In this document: one piece after another, positions 54,660 to 63,690 of the stretch
Layout of the letters: each line of letters opens with the position of its first letter
Numbering within the stretch: position 1 is the stretch's first letter
Origin: UBA1479 sp964012715
Lineage (GTDB): Bacteria; Pseudomonadota; Alphaproteobacteria; Rhodospirillales; Casp-alpha2
Assembly: GCA_964012715.1 (NCBI GenBank)
Contig: CAXGUG010000001.1
Span: forward strand, 1-64,000
Reading direction: 5' to 3'
Length of the DNA: 64,000 nt
Notes under the pieces: model-generated
Database searches by the model: none
Seen by the model: the letters and a program-made list of their open reading frames with translations, nothing else
What the model was told of the DNA's origin: nothing
Translations under genes and position numbers: made by a program

Positions 54660-55799
54660 ATGAGAATAAAAGAGGAATATTTGGAATTTATTCCAAATAT
54701 TTATGACACTGTTTTAAATCCGGAAAACTGGCCGGATGTTTTGGAAAAATTCGCATATTTTTGCGGGGCCGATATTTCTACGGTGTTCATACACGACAAT
54801 ACCTATACGGAATTGACCAATGTGGCGTCCGCGGAGAAATATGATCCGGCACGCGTACAGGAATACATTGAAAAACATAGTCACGAAGACGTCGCCGCGT
54901 TCAGCAACGCGTTGAGGAAACCGGTCGGCGAATGGATTGATGACGAGACCATGTGGGGGATGCCGGTCGATGAAATTCCAGGCACCCGCTTTCAGGTGGA
55001 ACACTTCAACACCAAACACCGCGCGGTCAATCGCCTGAACGACACCCCATTGTGGCTGGATGCCGTCAGCCTGCACTTCACGGCCGACCGGGGCTGGCTT
55101 ACCCCCGAAGAGGCGGCGATCGGAAACTTGTTCGTGCCCCATTTCGCGAAGGCCGTCGACATCAATCGCCCGTTCATGCTTTTAAAGCATCGTTTTCAGG
55201 CTATCTTGTCGGTCCTCAATCGGTTTCAGATCGGACTCGTCGTGACGAATTCCATTGGGGAGATCGTCATTTCCAATCACGAAGCCGACGCCTATTTGTC
55301 GGCGCGGAATGGTCTTGAGACAACGAGGTCCAACCACATTCAACTGTCCCCAGAGCCCCTGAATCAAAATCTCTCGGGGATGATCCGGGCCGCTTCAGCG
55401 CCGGAACAGGGTCCGAACTTCGTATCGACAATGACCGTCCCGAAACGGGATGGCACGCAAGATTGGCTTCTTGATGTTCAACCCTTGACCGATATCCATG
55501 GAAATATCGACGGGCATTTCCAAGGGGCGATGATCTTCATCATCGACCCGGAGCGGGACGAGATCATTTCAACGACGGGAATGCAGAAACTTTTCAATCT
55601 GACCGATGCCGAAAGCGACATATGCGCCTTGTTGACCGCGGGTCTCAAAGCCAAAGACGTCGCTGATAGCCGCAATGTGTCGCTTGGGACGGTTCGCAAC
55701 CAAATCCAGACCGTCCTCGACAAGACTCAAACCAATAGCCAGCTCGACCTGGTCCGGCTCGCGTTGAAGGTAAACCTGCCCGTGGAAACGCCGTCGTGA
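54660..55799 (+). CDS. LuxR-type transcription regulator, tandem copy 1
   Basis: Protein of 379 residues. The N-terminal two thirds look like a sensor of PAS/GAF kind (FNTKHRAVNRLNDTPLWLDA, then GNLFVPHFAKAVDINRPF and HRFQAILSVLNRFQIGLVV); the C-terminus is a LuxR helix-turn-helix (LTDAESDICALLTAGLKAKD, SRNVSLGTVRNQIQTVLDK). There is no receiver domain. The next gene is a paralogue of exactly the same length, and their ends overlap as GTGA, so they are co-translated. The effector is unknown. Lower GC than the housekeeping genes. Confidence 0.85.
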   Translation: MRIKEEYLEFIPNIYDTVLNPENWPDVLEKFAYFCGADISTVFIHDNTYTELTNVASAEKYDPARVQEYIEKHSHEDVAAFSNALRKPVGEWIDDETMWGMPVDEIPGTRFQVEHFNTKHRAVNRLNDTPLWLDAVSLHFTADRGWLTPEEAAIGNLFVPHFAKAVDINRPFMLLKHRFQAILSVLNRFQIGLVVTNSIGEIVISNHEADAYLSARNGLETTRSNHIQLSPEPLNQNLSGMIRAASAPEQGPNFVSTMTVPKRDGTQDWLLDVQPLTDIHGNIDGHFQGAMIFIIDPERDEIISTTGMQKLFNLTDAESDICALLTAGLKAKDVADSRNVSLGTVRNQIQTVLDKTQTNSQLDLVRLALKVNLPVETPS

Positions 55800-56935
55800 C
55801 CATCACCAAAGATCACCTCGATCTTATCGGACAGATATACGACATCCCCAGCCAACCGGATAAATGGCAGCACGTGTTGGATCGATTTGCCCCGCTGGTC
55901 GGAGCGGCTGGCGCCGGGGTCATGACCTATGACCCGCTTTATGCCGAACACAACGCGAATATCGTGACGTCGAATTACACCGATATCGACCCGAATTTCA
56001 TTGAACACTTCGCCGAATTCTCCCGGCAGGAGCAAGCGGGATACGCGCTGATGGCGGAAAATCCCCAACGTGGCTTCGTCTCGGATTTCGAAGCCATGGG
56101 AATTTCGCCAGGAGACGCACACGCGAACCTGCCGGCGGTGAGATGGCTGACGGACAATTTCAACATCCGTCACCGCGCCGTCAGTTGCCTGAATTTGGAG
56201 AGAGTTTGGACCGACATGCTGGCCATTCAGTTCAAAGCCGATCGAGGGCCGCTGAACGAAGCCGAACGTAGTTTAGGGAACCTGTTCCTTCCGCATTTTG
56301 CGAAGGCGGTCGAAATTGGGCGAATGTTCGGCGTCCTTGAACATCGCTATAAGAGCATTTTTTCAGCCTTGAACCGTTTGAATATCGGCGTCCTTATTTT
56401 GTCCGCGACGGGCGATGTTCTCATCAAGAACACAGAAGCGGAACGGATACTCGAAAGTGACGACGCGCTGCGCCTGACCAGGGAAGGGCGCCTGACATTC
56501 CCGCTGAACGACGCGTTGAATGCGACCATCAAGCAAGTCAGCGATACCGCGCAGGGAAATTCCAGTTCCCCAGGCAGGATTTTCAGTTTGCGACGGAGGT
56601 CTTCGGAAACTCCTTGTCTTGTGGAAATTTCGCCCATGAGAGGGGGCGACCTTGGCCCCGCCTATAAAGGCAGCGTCGTGTTCGTGATTGACCCGACGCA
56701 AACTCAGAACATTTCCACCGAGGGGATGCAGACGATCTTCCGCCTTACGGGCGCCGAGAGCGACATCTGCCGGATGCTGGCGGAAGGCTTCAGGCCCAGC
56801 GATATAGCCGACAGCCGGAACGTCTCGGAGGGTACCGTTCGGAGCCAAATACGGTCGCTGTTCGAGAAAACAAAAACCAACAGTCAGCTGGATATTGTCC
56901 GCTTGGCCTTGAAAGTAAACCTGCCGATCAAGTAA
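55796..56935 (+). CDS. LuxR-type transcription regulator, tandem copy 2
   Basis: Paralogue of the previous gene, 379 residues, starting with GTG at 55796. It shares FNIRHRAVSCLN, GNLFLPHFAKAVEIGRMF, YKSIFSALNRLNIGVLI and the HTH SRNVSEGTVRSQIRSLFEKTKTN followed by SQLDIVRLALKVNLP. The N-terminal sensor parts are much more different than the HTH, which suggests two inputs acting on similar DNA sites, or heterodimers. Nothing shows that it binds acyl-homoserine lactones. Confidence 0.85.
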   Translation: MTITKDHLDLIGQIYDIPSQPDKWQHVLDRFAPLVGAAGAGVMTYDPLYAEHNANIVTSNYTDIDPNFIEHFAEFSRQEQAGYALMAENPQRGFVSDFEAMGISPGDAHANLPAVRWLTDNFNIRHRAVSCLNLERVWTDMLAIQFKADRGPLNEAERSLGNLFLPHFAKAVEIGRMFGVLEHRYKSIFSALNRLNIGVLILSATGDVLIKNTEAERILESDDALRLTREGRLTFPLNDALNATIKQVSDTAQGNSSSPGRIFSLRRRSSETPCLVEISPMRGGDLGPAYKGSVVFVIDPTQTQNISTEGMQTIFRLTGAESDICRMLAEGFRPSDIADSRNVSEGTVRSQIRSLFEKTKTNSQLDIVRLALKVNLPIK

Positions 56936-56940
56936 CCGGC

Positions 56941-57216
56941 TTAGGCCGCGCTTTCTTGATCCAACGCCGCACGCACGGCACTTGCGGGGACATCCTCTGA
57001 ATAAACTTTTCTGCAGGAACGAATAGGAATGCCCGTCATCAAATCACCCCGAAGGACACCGAACATTAGCACGACAGTAATTTCCGGGGAGGTTTGACGG
57101 GCAAGATTGGCCAACTCCTTCCCATTGATGTCGCCTGGCATAACCATGTCGGCTAGCAATAGGTCGAACGGTTCATCACCCTTCAAAGCCGTGAGAGCTT
57201 TTTTAGGTGCTTCCAT
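56941..57216 (-). pseudogene. Remnant of a receiver (response regulator) domain
   Basis: Open frame of 91 residues with FDLLLADMVMPGDINGKELANLA, the middle of a receiver domain with the phospho-acceptor Asp. The first third, with the acidic pair, is missing; upstream the frame stops after about ten residues. The C-terminal part is drifted (RSCRKVYSEDVPASAVRAAL). It looks like the tail receiver of a lost hybrid kinase. It is convergent with the second LuxR gene, 5 bp apart. Confidence 0.6.
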
Positions 57217-57308
57217 ACATACGACCGCGCAACTACTCTGGTTTTATAAATATTTAGGCCGATATGCCTTTTCGAGGCAGGCCGCTTTCGGTCGAGAAAA
57301 ACAGGCAT

Positions 57309-58904
57309 ATGCTCTTCAATTCCTACGAATTTATCTTTGTCTTCCTACCCTGCTGCCTGCTGGTATTTTTCGCATTGGCTCGTCTGGGGTTGACGACACT
57401 TTCGTTGGCGTTTCTTGTCGCCGCTTCTTTGTTTTTCTATGGATGGCATACCCCATTCTTTCTTTTCATTCTGGTCGGCTCGATCTGCGTCAACTATGCA
57501 TTCGGTCAGTTTCTGCTCTTCCCGTTGGACGACAACCGGAAGCTTGCACGAAGGCTCCTTCTTGGTTCTGGTGTTGTCCTTAATCTCTCCGTACTGGGCT
57601 ACTATAAATATGCCGGTTTCCTGACGGCGGTCGTCAGCGGCGCTCCGTTTTCTCTCGCGCAAGTGGCTTTGCCGCTGGCGATTTCCTTCTTCACCTTGCA
57701 ACAGATCGCATTTCTCGCTGACTGCGCCGGGTCCAAGGCAATCGAGCGGGACTTTCTGCGATACGCATTGTTCGTCAGCTTCTTTCCGCAATTGATTGCC
57801 GGCCCGATCGTCCATCACCAAGAGATGATGCCCCAGTTCCAACGGAAGAGACCATTCGCGATCTCGTTGGAGCGGTTTGCCGTCGGCGCTTCTATTTTCG
57901 CCATTGGTTTGTTTAAAAAGGTCATCATCGCCGACACATTGGCAAAATATGGCGACCCCGTATTCCAATACGCAGATTCAGGCTACGCGCTTTCGTTTGC
58001 GGAAGCCTGGGTCGGCGCGTTGTGTTTTACGTTTCAACTCTATTTTGATTTTTCCGGCTATTCCGACATGGCGATAGGGCTCGCGAGATTGTTTGGCGTG
58101 CGCCTGCCCGCCAACTTTCGCTCTCCCTATAAGTCACTGAGTATCATCGAATTTTGGCGAACATGGCATATGACGCTTGGCCGCTTTCTCCGCGACTATG
58201 TCTATATCCCGCTGGGCGGCAGTCGAAAGGGCATCACCGCGCGACACGCTAATCTCATGATCACCATGGTCATTGGCGGCATATGGCACGGAGCAGGGTG
58301 GACGTTTCTGCTGTGGGGGGCGTTCCACGGCGTTGCCTTGACCATGAACCATCTCTGGCGTTTTGCGGTTCGGCGCCTCGGCCGACAAAACGCCAGACCG
58401 CGGCTCATCTTCCAGGCACTGGCATTTTGTCTGACCTTTACTACCGTGGTGACCGGCTGGGTTCTTTTTCGCGCCGAGACGATCGACGGCGCATTCCTAA
58501 TGCTGCGGACGATGTACTTAGGCGGCGAAATTTCACTTCCAGCGTCCTTATTGCCATTGCTTGGCGAACCATTGGTAACCGCAACCCAATCCGCCGGTGT
58601 CGTATTTAACGGTTTGTTCCCAAACTTGGACCGCGATCTCAATGTTCTGGTCCTAAGCTTCAGAGAGGCCATTCCCATTCTCCTAATTGTCTTCACTGTG
58701 GTGCTGAGCATGCCGAATACGGAACAATTGTTCCGCAGATACCGACCGACGCTGGATATGGATTCGAGATTCCGACCTCCCGTCTCCAAAGCGTTTGTCG
58801 AATGGCGCGCGACATTCAGCTGGGGAATAGCGACAGGCTTTCTTTTGATTGTTGCGATCCTCGGCATCGCCGGAGAATCACCGTTTCTGTATTTCCAATT
58901 TTGA
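57309..58904 (+). CDS. MBOAT-family membrane O-acyltransferase (AlgI-like)
   Basis: Polytopic membrane protein of 531 residues. I chose the ATG at 57309 because the family begins MLFNSYEFIF. Motifs: FFPQLIAGPIVHHQEMMPQF, FDFSGYSDMAIGLARLFG, SIIEFWRTWHMTLGRFLRDY, YIPLGGSRKG and the catalytic His region GIWHGAGWTFLLWGAFHG. Relatives carry acetyl groups across the inner membrane for alginate or other polysaccharides. The next gene, 11 bp on, encodes the SGNH-type partner. No polysaccharide synthase is in the window. Confidence 0.92.
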   Translation: MLFNSYEFIFVFLPCCLLVFFALARLGLTTLSLAFLVAASLFFYGWHTPFFLFILVGSICVNYAFGQFLLFPLDDNRKLARRLLLGSGVVLNLSVLGYYKYAGFLTAVVSGAPFSLAQVALPLAISFFTLQQIAFLADCAGSKAIERDFLRYALFVSFFPQLIAGPIVHHQEMMPQFQRKRPFAISLERFAVGASIFAIGLFKKVIIADTLAKYGDPVFQYADSGYALSFAEAWVGALCFTFQLYFDFSGYSDMAIGLARLFGVRLPANFRSPYKSLSIIEFWRTWHMTLGRFLRDYVYIPLGGSRKGITARHANLMITMVIGGIWHGAGWTFLLWGAFHGVALTMNHLWRFAVRRLGRQNARPRLIFQALAFCLTFTTVVTGWVLFRAETIDGAFLMLRTMYLGGEISLPASLLPLLGEPLVTATQSAGVVFNGLFPNLDRDLNVLVLSFREAIPILLIVFTVVLSMPNTEQLFRRYRPTLDMDSRFRPPVSKAFVEWRATFSWGIATGFLLIVAILGIAGESPFLYFQF

Positions 58905-58915
58905 GGGCCGAGACA

Positions 58916-60037
58916 TTGAAACGAGTGCGCAACGGCAGATGGCGATATATCTCTGGTATGATTTTCGGCATCGTTTTCGGCGCCGCGCTGGTGGTCGTTG
59001 TCAACTCAACGATTGATGCTCAAGGCCTGTTTTCCTCTCTAACCACCGAGGCACGGCGAAAGGCGGAGCAATATGCGGATGCCTTGAGGTCATCCGCCGT
59101 TCCACTGGATTCACCGAAATTTTCTAATCTGGTCAAATTGGCGTTGGCCAAACGCACCAACGAAGATTGTTACATCATAGGCTCAAGCCACATCATGATG
59201 ATGGACCAATCCAATTTGCCGTTCGTTGGGAAGCTCTGTCACGAAGCGATCAACCTCGGCGTGGCCGGCGCGGGATACCAGGACCTAATTTTATTTCTCG
59301 GGCTGCTGAACAGGAAACCGGAGAAAAAGACGATTTTTCTGGAGTTCCCTCCCTGGGTTTTCAGGAACGATGCTGAGGGGCGCTATCAAATGCTCAATGA
59401 CGAGTATTTGAAATCGCGCGCCGTGTTCCACCTACCCGGCGGCGCAGACTTCTTTTCCCATTGGAGCTTCGGGTTGAATAGCGCGCGTTTCAGCGTGCGA
59501 TACCTAGAATTCAATCTCCGCTCCGCCTGGAACAATCGCGGATTAGAACGAGATCGAAACGCCCGCAACCAAACTCAATCCCCTGATAGAGAGACCAACA
59601 ATATTCATCGGGACAAAATGTATTCATCAGGGCGCCTATACCCGCCCCGCACACCAATGAAATGGGAAGACGTCCCCGTTGCCGGGTTTCGGGCCAAGAT
59701 GCCTGCGGTCGATTCTGTAACGCTGAAGGAGCTACGCACGGTTATCGGGCAGGTAATCGCCAAAGGGAACGTGCTTCATATTCTCATGACTCCCTACCAT
59801 CCAAAGGTCTGGGAATGCGAAGACACGACGACTTGCAAAGCCTTCGAAGCCAGTGAAGTGGAAATTCTCAAAATTGCCGCAGATTTCGGGCTAACCGTCT
59901 TCGGATCTTTCAACCCTTCACGGTTGGATGCAACGGGCGAGGACTTCTCCGATCAGCACCACCTGCTTTCCGAGAGCGCGTGGAAAATCGAAAATCTGAT
60001 CCAACAATTCTCCCGGCCTCAAGCTCCAAAAGGTTAA
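58916..60037 (+). CDS. Membrane-anchored SGNH-like acetyltransferase partner
   Basis: Protein of about 373 residues. I chose the TTG at 58916 because GAGGG lies 8 bases upstream; an ATG at 58958 is an alternative. It has one N-terminal membrane anchor (MIFGIVFGAALVVVV) and a periplasmic domain with YIIGSSHIMMMD (nucleophile Ser at about 90 or 91) and SDQHHLL (Asp and His of the triad), as in AlgJ/AlgX-like proteins. It would take acetyl groups from the MBOAT protein and place them on a glycan. I see no signal for a different role. Confidence 0.78.
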   Translation: MKRVRNGRWRYISGMIFGIVFGAALVVVVNSTIDAQGLFSSLTTEARRKAEQYADALRSSAVPLDSPKFSNLVKLALAKRTNEDCYIIGSSHIMMMDQSNLPFVGKLCHEAINLGVAGAGYQDLILFLGLLNRKPEKKTIFLEFPPWVFRNDAEGRYQMLNDEYLKSRAVFHLPGGADFFSHWSFGLNSARFSVRYLEFNLRSAWNNRGLERDRNARNQTQSPDRETNNIHRDKMYSSGRLYPPRTPMKWEDVPVAGFRAKMPAVDSVTLKELRTVIGQVIAKGNVLHILMTPYHPKVWECEDTTTCKAFEASEVEILKIAADFGLTVFGSFNPSRLDATGEDFSDQHHLLSESAWKIENLIQQFSRPQAPKG

Positions 60038-60121
60038 GTCGCCAAATTCAGGGCGACCTTACCGGGGAAAAAACTATCCAGTTCCCCTGAGCAAAACGTC
60101 CTCCGTCAGGGCGCAAAGGCT

Positions 60122-61783
60122 TCAGGCTCCTTTATCTTGAACTACATGAGAGACCGGCAGGGTGATCGTCACCTTGGTGCCGACGCCGCGTTTGCTTTCC
60201 AGGTCGATGGTGCCGCCGTTCATTTCCAACAGGCGTTTGGACAGCGGCAGGCCGAGGCCGGTGCCGCCTTCGCTGGTGATCGTCGATGCACTACCCCGCT
60301 CGAATTTATCGAACACGCGGACGATGTCTTTTTCCGCGATCCCGACGCCATGGTCGGACACCACGATCGAGACCTGCCCCTCATTGGGAGAGAGAACGGA
60401 AACCTCGACCCGACCATTGGCCCGCGAATACTTGATCGCGTTGGAGACGATGTTGATCAGGATCTGGTTCACGTGTTTGGGGTCCGCGACGACACGCGGA
60501 ACCTCGCCATCGATCTGCAGGATCAGGTTGATCGACTTCTTTTCCGCCAGAACCTGCATCACATCCACCGCCGCCGACGCCGCCGTGCGGACATCCATTA
60601 CCTCGGGCCGGTGGTCTTCCATCCCGGCCTCGATCCGCGACAGGTCGAGGATATCGTTGACCAGGGTCAGCAGGTGTTTGCTGGCGGCATGCACGTCTTC
60701 GATGATGTGATGTACCTTTTCCGGGGAAAACCCCTTCGACATGTCAGACGACAACAAATCCAGATACCCGATGATCCCGTTCAACGGGGTGCGGAATTCG
60801 TGGCTCATATTGGCCAGGAACGACGACTTGGCGCGGCTGACTTCCTGCGCCTTGTCACGGTCGGCCATGAGCGCGGCCTCGGCCCGGACCAGTTGCGTGA
60901 CGTCCCGGCCCGTACCCCGGTAGCCCTTGAACACGCCCTCGGCGTCGAAAATCGGCTTACCGGAGACACTGACGTACATCACGCCGCCGTCGCCGTCCGA
61001 CCGGCAGAAGCGAAAATCTGAAAACGGACGCCGCTCCGCCAATAGGCGTTCATGGGCAAGCAATTCCTTCTCCGGCACATCGATCAGGCCGATCTCGCGC
61101 CGCGTCTTGCCGACATAATCGCTCGGCTCCAGCCCTGGGTGTTCCTGTTTGGAGACGGAGACGTTCGTGAAGCGCAAGTTCTCGTCCTGCTCCCAGAACC
61201 AGTCGGCCGACGTTTCCGCAAAGTCCCGGAAGCGGCTTTCGCTTTGTTGTAGCGCCGTCTCCGTGGTGATCCGCTCAATCGCAATGCTGGCCAGGGCGGC
61301 CTGCGCCTCGATCACCCGCAGATCGCTCTCGGAGGGGCTTCGAGGCGCGTCGTAGTACATCGCGAAGGAGCCGAGCACTCTTTTGTCCTTCGACAAAATC
61401 GGGTGCGACCAACAGGCAGCGAACCCGACCTGTGCGGCCAGGTCCTTGTATGGCGCCCAAAACGGATGCGAGAAGACGTCTTCGACGATCACGCGCTCCG
61501 CCGTGAACATCGCCGTCCCGCAAGAACCGACCCCTTCACCGATCTCCAGACCGCTGATCGCCTTGTTATAGAAATCGGGCATGCTGGGCGCCGCTGCATG
61601 GCGCATATGCTTGCCGTCTTCGTCGAGCAGCAGGACCGTGCAGCGCATGCGCGGATCAAGGTCTTCCGTATCCAGACAGAGGACTTCCAACGTCTCAGCC
61701 AAGCTGGCGCCATCGACGATCTTCTCGAGGACATGGGAACGCGCAGCAAAAAATTTGGCCTGTTGGTCCACCGTCGGCTCCAC
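60122..61783 (-). CDS. Soluble GAF-PAS sensor histidine kinase
   Basis: Protein of 553 residues. GAF domain (GLEIGEGVGSCGTAMFTAERVIVEDV, about 20-180), PAS with PAC (about 190-300, YRGTGRDVTQLVRAE), HisKA with SHEFRTPLNGIIGYL (the phospho-accepting His) and HATPase with SDHGVGIAEKDI and GTGLGLPLSK. There is no receiver and no membrane segment. Its partner regulator is not next to it. It sits between the MBOAT unit and recQ. Confidence 0.92.
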   Translation of the reverse strand: MEPTVDQQAKFFAARSHVLEKIVDGASLAETLEVLCLDTEDLDPRMRCTVLLLDEDGKHMRHAAAPSMPDFYNKAISGLEIGEGVGSCGTAMFTAERVIVEDVFSHPFWAPYKDLAAQVGFAACWSHPILSKDKRVLGSFAMYYDAPRSPSESDLRVIEAQAALASIAIERITTETALQQSESRFRDFAETSADWFWEQDENLRFTNVSVSKQEHPGLEPSDYVGKTRREIGLIDVPEKELLAHERLLAERRPFSDFRFCRSDGDGGVMYVSVSGKPIFDAEGVFKGYRGTGRDVTQLVRAEAALMADRDKAQEVSRAKSSFLANMSHEFRTPLNGIIGYLDLLSSDMSKGFSPEKVHHIIEDVHAASKHLLTLVNDILDLSRIEAGMEDHRPEVMDVRTAASAAVDVMQVLAEKKSINLILQIDGEVPRVVADPKHVNQILINIVSNAIKYSRANGRVEVSVLSPNEGQVSIVVSDHGVGIAEKDIVRVFDKFERGSASTITSEGGTGLGLPLSKRLLEMNGGTIDLESKRGVGTKVTITLPVSHVVQDKGA

Positions 61784-61869
61784 AAAGCGATAGAAACGGG
61801 GCGCTAACCTAGCAACGTTACCACCGAGTTCCTACAAGCCGAATGACATAGGTCCATAATCAGGCGGCC

Positions 61870-63690
61870 TCAGCTTCCGCCGGTTGATAACCTTTCCAGG
61901 AACATCAGACCGTATTCATCCAGTTTTTTCGGGCCGACGCCGTTTATATCGGCCATCTGGTCCAGGGTCGCGGGGCGGCTCAGGCACATTTCACGCAAGG
62001 TCGCGTCGGAAAATACGACATAGGCAGGGACGTTCCGTTCCTTCGCCAATTCCTGGCGCAGCCGCTTCAGCCCCGCAAACAGGTCCGCCAATTCCGGCGG
62101 CAGGTCCGGCGCTGCGCCACGCGCGCCGCGCGACTTGTTTCCGCCCGCCTTGCCGGGAATGGGTTCACGGATCATGAAGGTCTCATCGCCTTTCAAGACC
62201 GCCTCTCCCCGTTCGGTCAGCTTCAAGCTGCCATAACCCGCGATGTCGATCGACAGGCACCCCCCGGCGACGGCCTGGCGGATGAAGCTTTGCCAGTAAT
62301 CCTTGGACCGATCCGCACCGACGCCGAAGGTCGGCAGTTGGTCGTGGCCGCGTTCCTTGATCTTCTTGGTCTCGCCGCCGCGAAGAATGTCGATCAGATG
62401 CGCCCCGCCAAAGGATTGGCCGGTGCGCAGCGCGGCGGAAAACAGCATCTGCGCCTCGACCGTGGCATCGACCAGCTTCGGCGGGTCCAGGCAGATATCG
62501 CAATTGCCGCAGGGCGCGATCGTTTCGTCGAAATAGGACAGCAGCGTCTGACGGCGGCAGGTCGTCGCCTCGCAATAGGCCAGCAGGGCATCCAGGCGCT
62601 TGTGCTCGCGACGGCGGTGATCTTCGTTTTCGCCATCCTGATCGATGAACTGACGACGCATGCGGATATCGTCCAGGCCGTAAACCAACTTAACGTCTGA
62701 AGCGGCGCCGTCGCGCCCGGCGCGACCGATTTCCTGATAGTAGGCTTCCATGCTGCCCGGCAGGTTAAGGTGGAAGACATAGCGGATATCGGGCTTGTCG
62801 ATCCCCATGCCGAAGGCGATGGTCGCGACCATGACCACCCCGTCCTCGGCCATGAACAATTCCTGGTTCTCGCGCCGAACCTCGGTCGGCAGACCGGCGT
62901 GATAGGGCAGCGCCCGATAGCCGTTGTCGTTGAGGAACTGGCTGACTTCCTCGGTCAGGCGGCGCGACAGGCAATAGACGATGCCCGACTGCCCCCGCCG
63001 GTCCTCAAGAAAGCCCAGAATCTGCGCCTTCCAATCGGTTTTCGGCTCGACCGCCAAGTGCAGGTTCGGGCGGTCGAAGCCATAAACCATGATCTCGCCG
63101 CGCCCGTCGAACAGCTTGGCCGCGATGTCGCGGCGGGTCGCTTCGTCGGCGGTCGCGGTGAAGGCGGAAAAGACCGCGCCGGGGAAGGCATCCTTCAGGC
63201 CCGACAAGGCTTCGTATTCGGGACGGAAGTTCATTCCCCATTTGGAGATGCAATGGGCCTCATCGACCACGAACATGTCCGGAGAGAGCTTTTGCAGGGC
63301 CTGAATCATGCGCGCCGTCATCAGCCGTTCCGGCGACATGTACAGAATTTTACAGGTTCCGGCCTGGACCCGTTTCCAATCGGCGACATTGGCGTCCCGG
63401 TCGCGGCCGGAATGGATACAGGCCGCATCGACGCCGAGCGCCCGCAGCGCCGCGACCTGATCGTCCATGAGCGCCACCAAGGGTGAGACGACGATGGTCA
63501 GGTTTTGAAAGACCAGGGCCGGGACCTGGTAACACAGCGACTTTCCCGCACCGGTCGGCATAACCACCAGGGTGTTCTGGCGGGCCAGAAGCCGCGCCAC
63601 GATCTCGGCCTGTCCAGGACGGAACGCCTGAAGCCCGAACACGGAATGCAAAAGGTCTTCGGCTTGTAACTGGTGGGCGGGCGCATCCAT
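61870..63690 (-). CDS. recQ: ATP-dependent DNA helicase RecQ
   Basis: Superfamily 2 helicase of 606 residues. Walker A MPTGAGKSLCYQ, DEAH as VDEAHCISKWG, motif VI QEIGRAGRDG, an RQC zinc site (CEATTCRRQ, CGNCDICL) and a C-terminal HRDC domain (ELKRLRQELAKERNVPAYVVF without the first residue). It unwinds forked and recombining DNA. It is the last gene before the AT-rich end of the window. Confidence 0.97.
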   Translation of the reverse strand: MDAPAHQLQAEDLLHSVFGLQAFRPGQAEIVARLLARQNTLVVMPTGAGKSLCYQVPALVFQNLTIVVSPLVALMDDQVAALRALGVDAACIHSGRDRDANVADWKRVQAGTCKILYMSPERLMTARMIQALQKLSPDMFVVDEAHCISKWGMNFRPEYEALSGLKDAFPGAVFSAFTATADEATRRDIAAKLFDGRGEIMVYGFDRPNLHLAVEPKTDWKAQILGFLEDRRGQSGIVYCLSRRLTEEVSQFLNDNGYRALPYHAGLPTEVRRENQELFMAEDGVVMVATIAFGMGIDKPDIRYVFHLNLPGSMEAYYQEIGRAGRDGAASDVKLVYGLDDIRMRRQFIDQDGENEDHRRREHKRLDALLAYCEATTCRRQTLLSYFDETIAPCGNCDICLDPPKLVDATVEAQMLFSAALRTGQSFGGAHLIDILRGGETKKIKERGHDQLPTFGVGADRSKDYWQSFIRQAVAGGCLSIDIAGYGSLKLTERGEAVLKGDETFMIREPIPGKAGGNKSRGARGAAPDLPPELADLFAGLKRLRQELAKERNVPAYVVFSDATLREMCLSRPATLDQMADINGVGPKKLDEYGLMFLERLSTGGS

